Of a stretch of 64,000 nt of DNA, positions 35,266 to 45,408 are shown one piece after another. This stretch comes from Methanobacterium sp. UBA375 (lineage in GTDB: Archaea > Methanobacteriota > Methanobacteria > Methanobacteriales > Methanobacteriaceae). The first letter of the stretch is position 1, and each line of letters opens with the position of its first letter. Location: positions 345,649-409,648 of the forward strand of contig DAGC01000002.1 of assembly GCA_002495625.1 (NCBI GenBank). Direction: 5' to 3'. Position numbers and translations under genes: made by a program. The notes under the pieces are model-generated. The model was not told where the DNA came from. It did no database searches and was given only the letters and a program-made list of their open reading frames with translations.

Positions 35266-37209
35266 TCAATAATATATATGTATGATGTAGTACAGGTTTA
35301 CTCCTCCATCATCAAAGACTCTGTTAACCGTGTTGTCCTGCATTAGTTTGTCGAAATCTTCCTTGGTATATAGCTGACTGTCCTGTCTGGTGGAATCATC
35401 CACTATCAAGTAAACGTTACCCAGATAGAAATTACCGAGATGGCCCACCAGTGGCTTTACAAGTTCTATATCCTTCAAACCGGTGGATCCGAAATTTTTA
35501 CTGGTGTTAGCCAGATCAGTGCTGTATCCGAAATGGTCCACGGGCTGCATTGCACCAATTTGGTCAGTGTACTGAGTATGGCTGCCTAGAATTGCGTTCT
35601 GGAATGTCTGAGGATTATTAGGAAAATCTAAGGTGGTTAAATTCTCTTTATGTGAAACAAAGAACGAATAACCATTGAATGTCTGTTCATTTACCTGCAG
35701 GTTGAGGCCGTAGGTTATGGGGGAGGCATATGTGGAGAAAATTGATAGAACAATTACCGGTATCATTATGATTGAAAATAGATATGACCGGTTAATCCGG
35801 GGTTTAAGTTTATATGGCCGTTCTATCCGGGGTTTTTCAACTTTAAGCAGGGTGTAAATGGCTATGCTCACTATGACCATGGATATTAATACTAAATATT
35901 TCACAGTCCTCTGTCCGAGAATTAAACCTCTAAAGAAAGTTAAGAAATTTAAAAACACCAGAAAAACATACGTCAATCCCAAAGAACCATAAACAGGTCC
36001 GAACTGTCTTTTTCTGAAAACAAATATGAATGACAGTATCAATAAAGCGATTCCTATGAAGAATATATCAGCGCCATAAACCTTTACTATGGCATAGATC
36101 ACCTTAAATGAGGTTAAAGATGTTGACTGCAGTATAGAAGCTGAAGATAATTCCGTGTTAAACAGAAATGCGTGCTGAACTTCCTTAACTGTGGAGACAA
36201 ATATTATGGAGAAGGAAAACCAGGTGAAGATGAGTATAAACATTATTTCCACTTCAAGCAGGCTGTTTCTTTTGATGAACAACTTTAATTTGGAATAATA
36301 TCCACTTCCATCTGCCATTTCTGTAGATCTTTCCCTGTTTTCCATCCAATTGCCCGTTTTTATCCTGCTTTCTTTTATCATCTTTTTGAAGCTTTTTTTT
36401 CTTTCCTCCAGCCACAGGGTGGGATGTCCAAATCTGAAGTATAGAAATACGGCCATTAAAATTACTATGAGCAGTACCGCTACTTCCATATGGAAGAAGG
36501 GCAGCATTAACAGGAATAATACCATTAATATGGAATATGAAGTTAAATTTGAATTTTCTGTCCTGATTTTTAAGAACAGATATAAGAAGATGGGGATTAG
36601 GAAGAAGGCCATTCCAGATGGAGTTACATAGGTAGTACTGTTATACAATACTGGCATAATTGAAAATGAAGTCATTATTAAGGCAACCTTCTTGTTTACC
36701 GATCTCACAAGTATGTACATTGAAGCTATGAAAAACATGTTGAAAAGTAGAGGTATAAAGAAGAACACCACCTTAGGATCTATCCCGGAGAAATCAGACA
36801 CCGCGTAGATGAAGATGTGAATCAGGGGGTAGTAGTTGATGGTGAAGTTGCCGCTCATGAATATATCGTTAACATAGCCAAGGTGGGTTAAGGAATCAAA
36901 GGGATTGAAGAAGTAATAATTTCTAAAAAACGGTAACAGCAGGAATAATGATAATGAATTGACAGATGCGATTAAAGTTAATATGACTGACATATAGCTT
37001 GTCTTTTTTTCCACAAAGAAGAACACGTTCAGAAAGGTTAAAAAGAAGATTATAACCATCAGAATCCAGAAGTAGTTGGGATAAGCCGTGTAGATTGAGA
37101 CCTCATACTGGCTGGTTCCGCCTACATTATTGATTATGTAGGCCTGTAAAAACACGCAAATGAAACATACGAAAGGTATAATTTTAGATCTCAGGTTTAC
37201 TTCTTTCAA
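35266..37209 (-). CDS. Large polytopic membrane protein, GT-C-like
   Basis: A 647-residue protein with about a dozen membrane helices. After the first long outer loop it has FNPFDSLTHLGY (about residue 100), resembling the D-x-x-x-H motif of GT-C glycosyltransferases that use lipid-phosphate sugars. The C-terminal 140 residues are soluble and probably outside the cell. It could be a GT-C transferase or a glycan polymerase; the sequence does not decide. It is the last gene of a leftward run of glycosyltransferases (42084 to 35266) and follows the GT4 gene by 20 nt. Confidence 0.6.
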   Translation of the reverse strand: MKEVNLRSKIIPFVCFICVFLQAYIINNVGGTSQYEVSIYTAYPNYFWILMVIIFFLTFLNVFFFVEKKTSYMSVILTLIASVNSLSLFLLLPFFRNYYFFNPFDSLTHLGYVNDIFMSGNFTINYYPLIHIFIYAVSDFSGIDPKVVFFFIPLLFNMFFIASMYILVRSVNKKVALIMTSFSIMPVLYNSTTYVTPSGMAFFLIPIFLYLFLKIRTENSNLTSYSILMVLFLLMLPFFHMEVAVLLIVILMAVFLYFRFGHPTLWLEERKKSFKKMIKESRIKTGNWMENRERSTEMADGSGYYSKLKLFIKRNSLLEVEIMFILIFTWFSFSIIFVSTVKEVQHAFLFNTELSSASILQSTSLTSFKVIYAIVKVYGADIFFIGIALLILSFIFVFRKRQFGPVYGSLGLTYVFLVFLNFLTFFRGLILGQRTVKYLVLISMVIVSIAIYTLLKVEKPRIERPYKLKPRINRSYLFSIIMIPVIVLSIFSTYASPITYGLNLQVNEQTFNGYSFFVSHKENLTTLDFPNNPQTFQNAILGSHTQYTDQIGAMQPVDHFGYSTDLANTSKNFGSTGLKDIELVKPLVGHLGNFYLGNVYLIVDDSTRQDSQLYTKEDFDKLMQDNTVNRVFDDGGVNLYYIIHIYY

Positions 37210-37229
37210 TTAGGCACCTTATTATTCTT

Positions 37230-38423
37230 TTATTGTAATATGTTCTTATATTTATTGATAGCTTCATTAAATGTAAATGATCTGGTAGTTTGAATTCCAT
37301 TATCGGAAATCCTGTTTAATTCAGGATAATTCAATGCCTCAATAACTCCATTTTTAATAGAATCAATCGAATTATCCTTTAATAGAAAGCCATTCACATG
37401 ATCATCGATTATATCTGGCATAGAACCCACACCTGTGATTAATACTGGAGTTCCACAGGCCATTGCTTCTAAAATTACACCAGGAAGTCCCTCAGTGTAG
37501 GATGGTAAAATTAAAACCTTAAATTCATTCAGATAACCAGTCAGTTCCTGGTGGTCCACCCATCCCTTCAGGTCTAAATTTTCCTCCAGCCGGTTACATG
37601 TGACGTATTCTGCTATTTCAGGCATCAACTTCCCATCTCCAATAACCGTGAATTTTACATCTTTCCTCTCGTCCAAAATTAGGGGAACCGCTTTGACCAG
37701 GTTAAGAACACCTTTTTCAGGGCTTAAACGACCGATGTAACCTATCTGGTTTTCCCTCTGACTTATCTCTTTAAATTTATAGAATTTGTCTGGATCAATG
37801 ATGTGCTGGGAAGCGAAGCTAATCTTATACTCATACCGGGTTAAATCCCACTCCTTAACCAGGTTTTGTGAGTATACGATTATTTCATCGGCAAGATAAA
37901 AGTTTATGTCACATATGAAGGAGAAAAATCGGAAAAAATCCTTATTTACATTGCTCATGCTTTTTTGTGAGGCAGCCAGGGCCAGGAACACCTTTTTCCC
38001 CAAAATTTTTGACACCAACATGGGGAGTATCAATATTTCACCGCCCATAAAAAAAATCAGGTTCTCAGCCTTCTTCATCCTAAAAATTGCAGAACAGATT
38101 CTCATCTGTGTTATGAAAATGTTTAGGAATCTTTTAAATGGATTTCCCCCGCCTTCATGGTCTATCTCGGCAAAAGAATTGAATTTCATGTCCTTGATTT
38201 CCTGATCTTTGGTTACTATCAGGCAGACTTCATCTGTTATTTCATTTAGTATTTCAATCAGATCCTGTAAGGGGGATAGGCCTGCTTTTCCAATGGTGTA
38301 AGTTACCAGGCCGATGTGTTTCGGGATCTTCTCTGATTCAGGCGGGTTTTTCAGTTCAAGATGATTTTTTCCCTTCTCAAACCGTTTTTTTCCCGGTTCA
38401 GACCGGGTTTTTCCAGATTTCAA
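37230..38423 (-). CDS. Family 4 glycosyltransferase
   Basis: A 397-residue GT-B enzyme. The first 35 residues are a basic, low-complexity extension (KSGKTRSEPGKKRFEKGKN). The core has IGYIGRLSPEKGVLNLVKAV (about 225-245), FTVIGDGKLM and the donor loop PSYTEGLPGVILEAMACGTPVLIT (about 315-340), with the E-x7-E pattern of GT4. It overlaps the upstream GT4 gene by 4 nt (TTGA), with a TTG start, so translation is coupled. Confidence 0.83.
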   Translation of the reverse strand: MKSGKTRSEPGKKRFEKGKNHLELKNPPESEKIPKHIGLVTYTIGKAGLSPLQDLIEILNEITDEVCLIVTKDQEIKDMKFNSFAEIDHEGGGNPFKRFLNIFITQMRICSAIFRMKKAENLIFFMGGEILILPMLVSKILGKKVFLALAASQKSMSNVNKDFFRFFSFICDINFYLADEIIVYSQNLVKEWDLTRYEYKISFASQHIIDPDKFYKFKEISQRENQIGYIGRLSPEKGVLNLVKAVPLILDERKDVKFTVIGDGKLMPEIAEYVTCNRLEENLDLKGWVDHQELTGYLNEFKVLILPSYTEGLPGVILEAMACGTPVLITGVGSMPDIIDDHVNGFLLKDNSIDSIKNGVIEALNYPELNRISDNGIQTTRSFTFNEAINKYKNILQ

Positions 38424-39544
38424 GATGTAAAACCCCCTAAGAGTGCCTGGTATACCCTTTCGTAATCGTCGGCTACTTTATCCCAGGTCCGGATCTTGTC
38501 GCTGAATGGGCCTACCTGCACCTCATCATAGTAGATTTCGAGAACCTTCTCGGCCACCTGTTCTGGATCCGGGGGATAATCCACACCAAAACATCCTGGT
38601 TCGTCTAAAAATTCTTTTATAGCTGTTTTTTTGGACACCAAGCAAGGTGTTCCCAGGGCTAATGCTTCTGCCACGGTTATACCGTAAGCTTCTGAATTAG
38701 ATAGGAGTAAGAATAGTTGAGAGTCTTTTATCTCCTTTACATATTCCTTATCCGTTAGGAAGGATTTCCACACCACGAATTTGTCTAGGTTGTATTTTTT
38801 ACACAGCAGTTTTAGGTTTGGTTTTTCCGGTCCATCACCGATGATTGTGAGTTCCACATCCTTAAAATTCAACACATTTACCAGATGGTTTAAACTTTCT
38901 ATTATGTGATTTACACCTTTTCTCTTCACTAGGTATCCGGAGTATAGCAGTTTGCAGGGTTTATTTTTATCCAGGTGCTTTTTATGGGTATCAATTAAAT
39001 TTACACCGTGGGGAATTATCGTAATATCTTTTTCATCCACCCCATAATTTCTGGAGATGTTAGAAGATTCAAAATTGGATGGGGAGATGATGTGATCACT
39101 TTTTTTGAAAATTGATTTACCAAAGAAGTTATAAATTTCCCATAAATATTTTCCGGCGTAGGAGCTTCTGTAAACATCCAGGTGCGGAGAAAAAACCACT
39201 GGGATATGTGGATCAGTATTTTTAATTAATGAAATCATTTCTAAAGATAGCAGAGCATGGTAGCCGTGGATGTGGATGATCTGCGGTGTTAAAGATCGGT
39301 ATAATTCTTTGAATTTGAAAAAGAGTTCAAGGTTAAATCCGTATAAATAGTTCCTCAGGGATGATTTTACCCTTATAACTTCATAACCATCTATAAATTC
39401 TCTTTCCGGTTTGTTGTAAGGATTTTCCTGGAGAAGAACTACCTGATTACCCAGGACAGATAAATTTTTAGCTGTTTCACGAACCGTCTTATTAACACCC
39501 CCCGGACAGCTGTTCTCCCCTCCGTTAATTATCAAGATCTTCAT
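38420..39544 (-). CDS. Family 4 glycosyltransferase
   Basis: A 374-residue GT-B enzyme. The N-terminal MKILIINGGENSCPGGVNKTVRETAKNL is the acceptor-domain start with the GGV loop. IHIHGYHALLSLE, LLYSGYLVKRKGVNHI (about 207-222), TIIGDGPEKP and the donor loop LLSNSEAYGITVAEALALGTPCLVS (about 280-305) follow. Its product and the next gene's are probably used in series on one glycan. Sugar specificity unknown. Confidence 0.85.
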   Translation of the reverse strand: MKILIINGGENSCPGGVNKTVRETAKNLSVLGNQVVLLQENPYNKPEREFIDGYEVIRVKSSLRNYLYGFNLELFFKFKELYRSLTPQIIHIHGYHALLSLEMISLIKNTDPHIPVVFSPHLDVYRSSYAGKYLWEIYNFFGKSIFKKSDHIISPSNFESSNISRNYGVDEKDITIIPHGVNLIDTHKKHLDKNKPCKLLYSGYLVKRKGVNHIIESLNHLVNVLNFKDVELTIIGDGPEKPNLKLLCKKYNLDKFVVWKSFLTDKEYVKEIKDSQLFLLLSNSEAYGITVAEALALGTPCLVSKKTAIKEFLDEPGCFGVDYPPDPEQVAEKVLEIYYDEVQVGPFSDKIRTWDKVADDYERVYQALLGGFTS

Positions 39545-39723
39545 TTGGCTCCGTCTTTAATCCGTTTTTTTCTGTTCAAACAGTAGAAAATAATTTCCTA
39601 GGAAAATAGATTAAATTTTCTTCTAAAATTTTAATTTAGTTTCAGAGGTTGTTAGATAAATTTTTTTATCCAAGAAATCTCCGAACAGTTCACAATGGTT
39701 ACTGTATTCATATTTATTGTCCA

Positions 39724-40578
39724 TTAAACCCTATCGATATTTTGTTTATCGGTTTTAGTATTGATATAACCGGCTAGCATTCCCATGAACGTGGATGAAT
39801 ATATGATCAGGTAGTAGGTGAAGAATCCCGGGATTAACACCGGGTTTTGTAGAAATTTCCTCCAGTTTTTAAGGAGAGCGATTCTAAACGGCGACATTTG
39901 CTTTATACCCTGACCTTTATTTTCATTTAAAAAACTATTCAGGGATTTTCCATAGTAATACTGTTTTTTTATAATGTCTCCTACCGATTTTGGCTCTCCC
40001 TTGTGCAGTTCTTCCGCGTTAACTACTCCTATGGTATAATCTGTCTTTTTGAATCGGTTGTAGAGATCGTAATCTTCACCTGCAACCAGTTTTTCATTGA
40101 AACCACCTAGGCCGTCAAAAACATCTTTACGGAAAAATCTCACTCCGGCATGGTCCAGATCCCCTTTATAACAGTCTTTCTCCAACTTTCTGACCTTGGC
40201 CCAAAAACTTATTGATGGATCGGGGGACCATAAAATGGAAGCTGCATCGTATCCCTGGACTTCGCATAACTCCACAGCCTCTGAAACCAAATTTCTATCC
40301 AAAACAACATCAGAATCTACTCTGTAAACATATTTTCCATCAGCCATTTTAATCCCATAATTTACGGCTGGTGACCTCTCTTTGTCTTTTAATTTGAATA
40401 TCCTGGTTTCATACTGGGCTGCAACTTCCAGAGTCTTATCTGAAGATTCTCTGCTTTCAACAATAATAACTTCGATGTTGTCATAGGTTTGTTTTTCAAT
40501 ACTCTCTAAACACAACCCCAGAACATGTTCCGAGTTATATACTGGAATTATTATGGAAACTAAAGGCATTTCACCCAT
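39724..40578 (-). CDS. Family 2 glycosyltransferase, membrane-associated
   Basis: A 284-residue protein with SIIIPVYNSEHVLGLCLESI, VIIVESRESSDKT in place of the usual DDGSTD, and the metal site RVDSDVVL (about residue 99). AGEDYDLYNR (about 175) is the acceptor-side acid motif. One or two membrane helices close the protein (FTYYLIIYSSTFMGMLAGYI). The ESRESSDKT variant (an E-rich loop instead of DDGSTD) is characteristic of a subgroup of archaeal GT2 enzymes. No gene is seen in the 180 nt to the next gene. Confidence 0.8.
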   Translation of the reverse strand: MGEMPLVSIIIPVYNSEHVLGLCLESIEKQTYDNIEVIIVESRESSDKTLEVAAQYETRIFKLKDKERSPAVNYGIKMADGKYVYRVDSDVVLDRNLVSEAVELCEVQGYDAASILWSPDPSISFWAKVRKLEKDCYKGDLDHAGVRFFRKDVFDGLGGFNEKLVAGEDYDLYNRFKKTDYTIGVVNAEELHKGEPKSVGDIIKKQYYYGKSLNSFLNENKGQGIKQMSPFRIALLKNWRKFLQNPVLIPGFFTYYLIIYSSTFMGMLAGYINTKTDKQNIDRV

Positions 40579-40872
40579 TTAACCACCATTTAAAGTGCCA
40601 GAATCCTGGAAAGTTTATTATTATGTGAATTTGATATATCTGTATGTTATAGAGAGATGAATAACTTTTCTATAAGGTTATCTCTAATATTCTTTAGGGA
40701 AGTTTACAAATAACTTGAGATATTATACCGTGCCTTAGGGTATCTGTTCCACGGATTTTCTTAATATAAAAAAAGGAGAATCCCATACAGATATTTATCT
40801 ACAATTTTTATAAATTTCCTGAACTGCATAATAGAGTCTATTTTATAAATTTTCTAAGTATGCTTTTCATCA

Positions 40873-42084
40873 TTATTTCGAGTATTTAACTTCTGCCTTT
40901 ACTGTTGAACCAACCTCGTTCTGTTGTAAAGCAGGTTTTTGGCTTGAAAATAGGCCCATGTAATCTTCGACGATGTTGCTCCATGAATACTCTTTTTTAA
41001 CCCTGTAATATGCTTCATACTTTAAATTAAGATATTCTTCACTTTTTAGGTCTGTATTGGCCATTATTTTGCTTAATTTTTGGGCACTGTCGAAGTATAA
41101 AGCAGAATCCTGACATACTTCTCTGTTGAACTGATTATTATGGGCCAGAATTAAATTTTTCTTTATCATAGCCTCTAAAAGAGAGGGATTTGTTCCCCCT
41201 ACACTGTGACCATGTAGATATGCAAAACAGTTCTTACGAAGCATTTCCAGAAGATCTGGTTGGTATATGCCTCCTGTAAATATTATCTTCTTGTCATCGG
41301 CTTTTTGGCTGATGGTATCCTCAATAAGTTTCTGATATTTTGGAGAGGAATAATTGCCAATCACTACTAGTGGCAGTTCTGATTTACTTTCGAGGTAACC
41401 CTGTATTATGGTGTGTATATTATTTTCCGGTTCTAAACGGGCCACTATCAGCCAGTAATTGTTTTTCGTGATTTTTCCCTGTAATTTTTCCGGCAGTTTA
41501 TCAGCGTCCCAGGAAGATTCGAAATATTCAACAACACCGTATGGGATGAATTTGGAGTTGGTGCCATATTTAGCATCTAAATAGTCTTTTAATTCCTTGG
41601 AGTCGGCCACTATTTCATCGGCCAAGAGAGTCATTAATTTTTCGTTGATCCTAAGCAGTGTCCGGATGAATGAACTGAATTTACTTCTTTTCCATTCTAA
41701 ACCATCAGGATTTACTATTAACTTTTTTCTGAAGAGATGTGGAATGAAAAAGAAAATTCCTGCGCTGTATCCCAGCATGTATATGTAATCTACATTTCGA
41801 GCCGCCCAGATCAGTGAATAAAAATCGTAAAAAACTTCATAAAATATTCTAAGGGCGCTTGACTGGGGAGGATTCAGTGGGAAATAAAAAATATTAACAC
41901 CCTTATAAATTTTAGGGCAGTTAACATCCCGTTTACCTTCACAACTAACAGAAACGTTACAATCCCTTTTAACCATTTCTACGCTCAATCTTTCGGTAAA
42001 TCCCTCAAATCCACCATATTTATTGGGTATGCCCCTACTACCTATTATAGCTACTTTTGGTTTTAAATTCGAGTTTGAATCCAT
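40873..42084 (-). CDS. DUF1972/GT4-type glycosyltransferase
   Basis: A 403-residue GT-B enzyme. The N terminus KVAIIGSRGIPNKYGGFEGFTERLS is the signature of the DUF1972 family of capsule rhamnosyl/galactosyl-type transferases. NPDGLEWKRSKFS (about 178-190) is its second typical motif, and HGHSVGGTNPSLLEAMIKKNLILAH is the donor loop. Family members add sugars, often the first or branch sugar, to lipid carriers or chains. It heads the leftward run that goes on with GT2, GT4, GT4 and GT-C-like genes. Confidence 0.83.
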   Translation of the reverse strand: MDSNSNLKPKVAIIGSRGIPNKYGGFEGFTERLSVEMVKRDCNVSVSCEGKRDVNCPKIYKGVNIFYFPLNPPQSSALRIFYEVFYDFYSLIWAARNVDYIYMLGYSAGIFFFIPHLFRKKLIVNPDGLEWKRSKFSSFIRTLLRINEKLMTLLADEIVADSKELKDYLDAKYGTNSKFIPYGVVEYFESSWDADKLPEKLQGKITKNNYWLIVARLEPENNIHTIIQGYLESKSELPLVVIGNYSSPKYQKLIEDTISQKADDKKIIFTGGIYQPDLLEMLRKNCFAYLHGHSVGGTNPSLLEAMIKKNLILAHNNQFNREVCQDSALYFDSAQKLSKIMANTDLKSEEYLNLKYEAYYRVKKEYSWSNIVEDYMGLFSSQKPALQQNEVGSTVKAEVKYSK

Positions 42085-42408
42085 TTTTTTTCCTCAGATA
42101 TAATAATATGGAGGTCCTATTCCTTGATTTTAAGATCGTTATTTGAATGCAAATTTCTGGTAAAATATTTTGATGTTTCAAGCTTTACTTTTGTTATTAA
42201 TAACCTTTAATACTTTGGATAAAAACCGAAATTCGTGAATAATATCACAAAAAAGTGGTGGATGTATAAGTTGTTGTTAAAAAAACATATATAGTCCATG
42301 TGTCCGCTTGAAAAGTCATGGTTTTTGTGAATGAAAATAAGAACATAATTATGATTAAACTAAAAATAAGAATAATTGTTATTATTTTATGAGTCAAATT
42401 GTTTGGAT
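42085..42408. other. Intergenic region, no convincing gene
   Basis: About 320 nt. A leftward 61-codon frame (42245-42430) overlaps the end of the DUF1616 gene and encodes one hydrophobic stretch, but lacks a ribosome site and is not listed as a gene. Promoter sequences for the leftward gene at 42084 are expected here. Confidence 0.4.
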
Positions 42409-43269
42409 TCAACCGGTAACGTTGATCCATAAATACAGATAGCGATATGTGTTGGCATTATCAGGGAGTTTGTATAAGAAAAATTCCATTTTTCTTATTC
42501 CCGGGTCGCCGGCGGTGAAGTTGAAGGGTATTTCCATCTTCTGTTTTCCATTTAAGGTAAAAACTTCATCAAATAGAACCTCTCCATTTGAGGTTACAAA
42601 CAGGCGGTATGATTTCTGTTTGTTCTCATTATTAACAACGCCTATGATCAGATTACCTTCCTGTCCCGGAGACATGGTGGTTGGAAAATTGTTGATCTTA
42701 CCATCAGGGCCCAATATATAGAATTGAGAATATGATTCATTTTGTTTAGGCATAACTATAACATATGCTGTGGATGATAATGCTAAAACAATTGAAATTG
42801 CCACAATTACCGATAGGATCTTACCTGTCTTTGATTCCTGGAAAAAACCAAGTTTCATCCTTCTAAAGAAATTGCCAAGATCAAGCCGTAAATGTTCCTC
42901 GTATGGTATGCGGCTTCTTCTCCAGAACGTCGCAACACATAAAACCAGAGTAATCACCACTAGTGGTGTTAAAATTGTTATTACGTGAATACCCCATGGT
43001 GTGTAATTTAAAACCATACCGGTTAATACTGTAATAGTCATGCTTAAAATTACAGTTAACGCCAGTCGTTCAATAGTACTCAAATCACTTTTTCTGGGGA
43101 ATAAAAATGCAATAACTACGTAACCCGGTATGAAAACAATTAAAAGCAGTCCTAAAATGGATTTTACGATGGTTTCATTTAATATAGGCGTATAGAAGAA
43201 TAAAGCACAAAGAATGGTTAAGATCAGAATTAGCAGAAGATCTGTATACGAAAATTTTTTATGATCCAT
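42409..43269 (-). CDS. DUF1616-family membrane protein (standard single-module form)
   Basis: A 286-residue protein with the usual DUF1616 layout: four to five membrane helices with VFIPGYVVIAFLFPRKSDLSTIERLALT (about 45-72), VLNYTPWGIHV, a cytoplasmic basic loop, another helix (about 155-175), then an outer beta-rich domain beginning FYILGPDGKINNFPTTMSPGQEGN. It is the simplest of the three DUF1616 proteins and serves as a reference for the family in this window. Function unknown; the external domain suggests surface protein or glycan handling. Confidence 0.82.
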   Translation of the reverse strand: MDHKKFSYTDLLLILILTILCALFFYTPILNETIVKSILGLLLIVFIPGYVVIAFLFPRKSDLSTIERLALTVILSMTITVLTGMVLNYTPWGIHVITILTPLVVITLVLCVATFWRRSRIPYEEHLRLDLGNFFRRMKLGFFQESKTGKILSVIVAISIVLALSSTAYVIVMPKQNESYSQFYILGPDGKINNFPTTMSPGQEGNLIIGVVNNENKQKSYRLFVTSNGEVLFDEVFTLNGKQKMEIPFNFTAGDPGIRKMEFFLYKLPDNANTYRYLYLWINVTG

Positions 43270-43584
43270 TATTTTAATAGTCCCCTCTATTGTTCTCTAG
43301 TCCCTTTAAATAAAATTAATTCCAGGATGATTTACTCTTTGAGCCGCTGTGCAAAATAGTCCATATAACAATATGATGAATGCATTAATATATGTTTTCC
43401 CACGAGTCTTGTACTGGATCACAATAATATTTTCTTGATTCGTTTGATGTTCTTTAATTTAGAATAAAAACTTATCTACCTTTACTAAAACTATTGATAA
43501 ATGTTGAACGGAAAAAGTTGATAATCCAATGTAGTGCTTTTAATGAATTCCTAAAATTTACATTCTAAAAGTTGGAGGTTAAAG
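43270..43584. other. Divergent promoter region
   Basis: About 315 nt between the leftward DUF1616 gene and the rightward membrane protein gene. AT-rich with TATA-like runs near 43390 and 43490. A good ribosome site (GGAGGTTAAAG) precedes the ATG at 43585. Nothing else was recognised. Confidence 0.4.
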
Positions 43585-45159
43585 ATGTTTAAAAATAGAT
43601 ATTCTTCATTTTTACTATTTATACCTGCCATATTAGCTTTTTCCCTGGCTTTATATCCCACATTAACCAATCAATGGCCCCTTAGTTTTGATATAATTTG
43701 GCACGTTCATATAGCTAAGATATACAGTACCTATGGGCTGATATTCACCGATCCCCTGGTCGATCCTGTCTCACAGGGTGTTTCTATTTATTATCCTCCT
43801 TTATTCCATTTGATGCTGGGAGCAGTGAGTAATCTGTTGAATGCCGATTATTTTCAACTGGCACGATTTTTGCAACCCTTCATTGCCTTTTCAGTTGTCC
43901 TATCCGCTACGTATATCGGGAAAAAAATGTACGGACTTCTGACTGGAATTTCAGCCGGATTTTTAGTGTTATCCTCACTTTTGTTCAGTAGGTTCGTGTT
44001 AACTTTGCCAGAGAATTTTGCCTTAATATTTTTAATATTTGCACTCTACTTCTTTTATCTGGTTATAAATGATAAAAAGTACAAGTATTCTCTCATTGTG
44101 GGATTACTTCTGGTTTTGATTGCTTTAACTCATTTAGGAGCTTTATTAAGCGTTTTGATAATAATGGCATCCTTTTTGATTATAGGAATCAAGAGATATA
44201 TTTTAGTTTTTAACAGGCATAGAACCCTAATTACTGTGATTCTAACAGTCACCGGACTTATAATAACGTTGCTACTTATCTTTAAACATCAGTTAATTTT
44301 TGATGCCCTTCAAAAAGGGTTCACATCTCTCGGGCTATTGTTGATCACCGTGGACACCAGGCCTATTAGTTTCCTGGGCTATCTGAGGAATATCGGTCCA
44401 TTAGTTTTACTTTTTGGTTTGGTGGGATTTATCCTGGCACTCCAGAAAAGGCGGGTTAAAGATTTAGTTTTAGTCTTATGGGTTTTATCCATGTTCTTAT
44501 TCAGCCTGTCTTATCTGGTGGGTGTAAACGTTATTTCCTACAGAATTTTAATATACATGATCATTCCCCTTTCCATATTGGGGGGCTGTGGTGTGCGTTA
44601 CATCTACCATAAGTTAAGAGAGAACGGTCTGTTTGAGAGAAATTTCTTTCCCCATGTAAAAAGTAAGCATAAAGCTTCTCTGTTTCTGATTTTAATTTTC
44701 TTAATAGCCACGCTTCAGGGAATATTAACAGTAACCAGTCCCAGTATGGTGGAATTTGATCTTAAAACCGATTTCGGGATGGTGAAGATTGCACCACCCA
44801 CTCCATCTGAGATAGAAGTGTCAAACTGGTTTAAGCAGAATGGAAATAAATCAGAGGTAGTTTTAACCAACAATTACTATTTAGGCATATTTCTGGCCGC
44901 TACCACGGGACAGCCCTTTGATTATAAGGATTTCCATCTTCTGGGTTATCAAACCGATCATATACCGACTTTTATGGAAAAAAGAATCGGGTACATACTG
45001 TACGATAAAACCTTGAAGTACGTATCGCACAATGAGACCACTGTGCACTGGGTTGATAACGTGATTTATTACAATGATTCCAGTTTAATAATACCTACCT
45101 ATGCCAACATAGTGTTTGAAAACCAGAATTATACCATTGTTGAACTGCACTACGATTAA
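43585..45159 (+). CDS. Polytopic membrane protein, GT-C-like
   Basis: A 524-residue protein with about eleven membrane helices and a soluble C-terminal domain of about 120 residues. The first outer loop has FDIIWHVHIAKIYSTYGLI (about residue 33), fitting the D...H motif of GT-C glycosyltransferases, followed by YYPPLFHLMLGAVSNLL, also typical of this group. It may use a dolichyl-phosphate sugar to glycosylate a lipid or protein outside the membrane. It resembles the protein at 35266-37209 in layout only. The substrate is unknown. Confidence 0.6.
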   Translation: MFKNRYSSFLLFIPAILAFSLALYPTLTNQWPLSFDIIWHVHIAKIYSTYGLIFTDPLVDPVSQGVSIYYPPLFHLMLGAVSNLLNADYFQLARFLQPFIAFSVVLSATYIGKKMYGLLTGISAGFLVLSSLLFSRFVLTLPENFALIFLIFALYFFYLVINDKKYKYSLIVGLLLVLIALTHLGALLSVLIIMASFLIIGIKRYILVFNRHRTLITVILTVTGLIITLLLIFKHQLIFDALQKGFTSLGLLLITVDTRPISFLGYLRNIGPLVLLFGLVGFILALQKRRVKDLVLVLWVLSMFLFSLSYLVGVNVISYRILIYMIIPLSILGGCGVRYIYHKLRENGLFERNFFPHVKSKHKASLFLILIFLIATLQGILTVTSPSMVEFDLKTDFGMVKIAPPTPSEIEVSNWFKQNGNKSEVVLTNNYYLGIFLAATTGQPFDYKDFHLLGYQTDHIPTFMEKRIGYILYDKTLKYVSHNETTVHWVDNVIYYNDSSLIIPTYANIVFENQNYTIVELHYD

Positions 45160-45186
45160 ACTTAATATATACGAACCATTAAACAT

Positions 45187-45393
45187 TTAAAAGGAAGGCA
45201 TGGTCTTTCTAACTTTCATAAGAATGTATGCAAGTTTATAAAGTATTAAATAGATAGTTAACATAAGTAAAAAAGGATTATATCTTAAATAATAGTAAAA
45301 CCATCTTAAAACGGCTAAAATTCCATATAATAAACCAGTTTTACTGAATAATATTCCAAATAGTGGAAAATAAATCACCTGTTTTTTAACCAA
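45187..45393 (-). CDS. Small hydrophobic ORF, uncertain
   Basis: 68 codons, with two hydrophobic segments (SKTGLLYGILAVLRWFYYYLRY and FLLMLTIYLILYKLAYILM). The GLLYGILAVLRWFYYYLR part resembles the C-terminal tail of some membrane-associated GT2 enzymes, so it may be the remnant end of a lost glycosyltransferase. No ribosome site is evident and the ends of both neighbours are close. Confidence 0.3.
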   Translation of the reverse strand: MVKKQVIYFPLFGILFSKTGLLYGILAVLRWFYYYLRYNPFLLMLTIYLILYKLAYILMKVRKTMPSF

Positions 45394-45408
45394 AAAAGGG
45401 TTAATTGA

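Noticed and set aside
42245..42430. 61-codon leftward frame with one hydrophobic segment
   Set aside because: It overlaps the end of the DUF1616 gene in another frame, has no ribosome site and no recognised relatives in the window.
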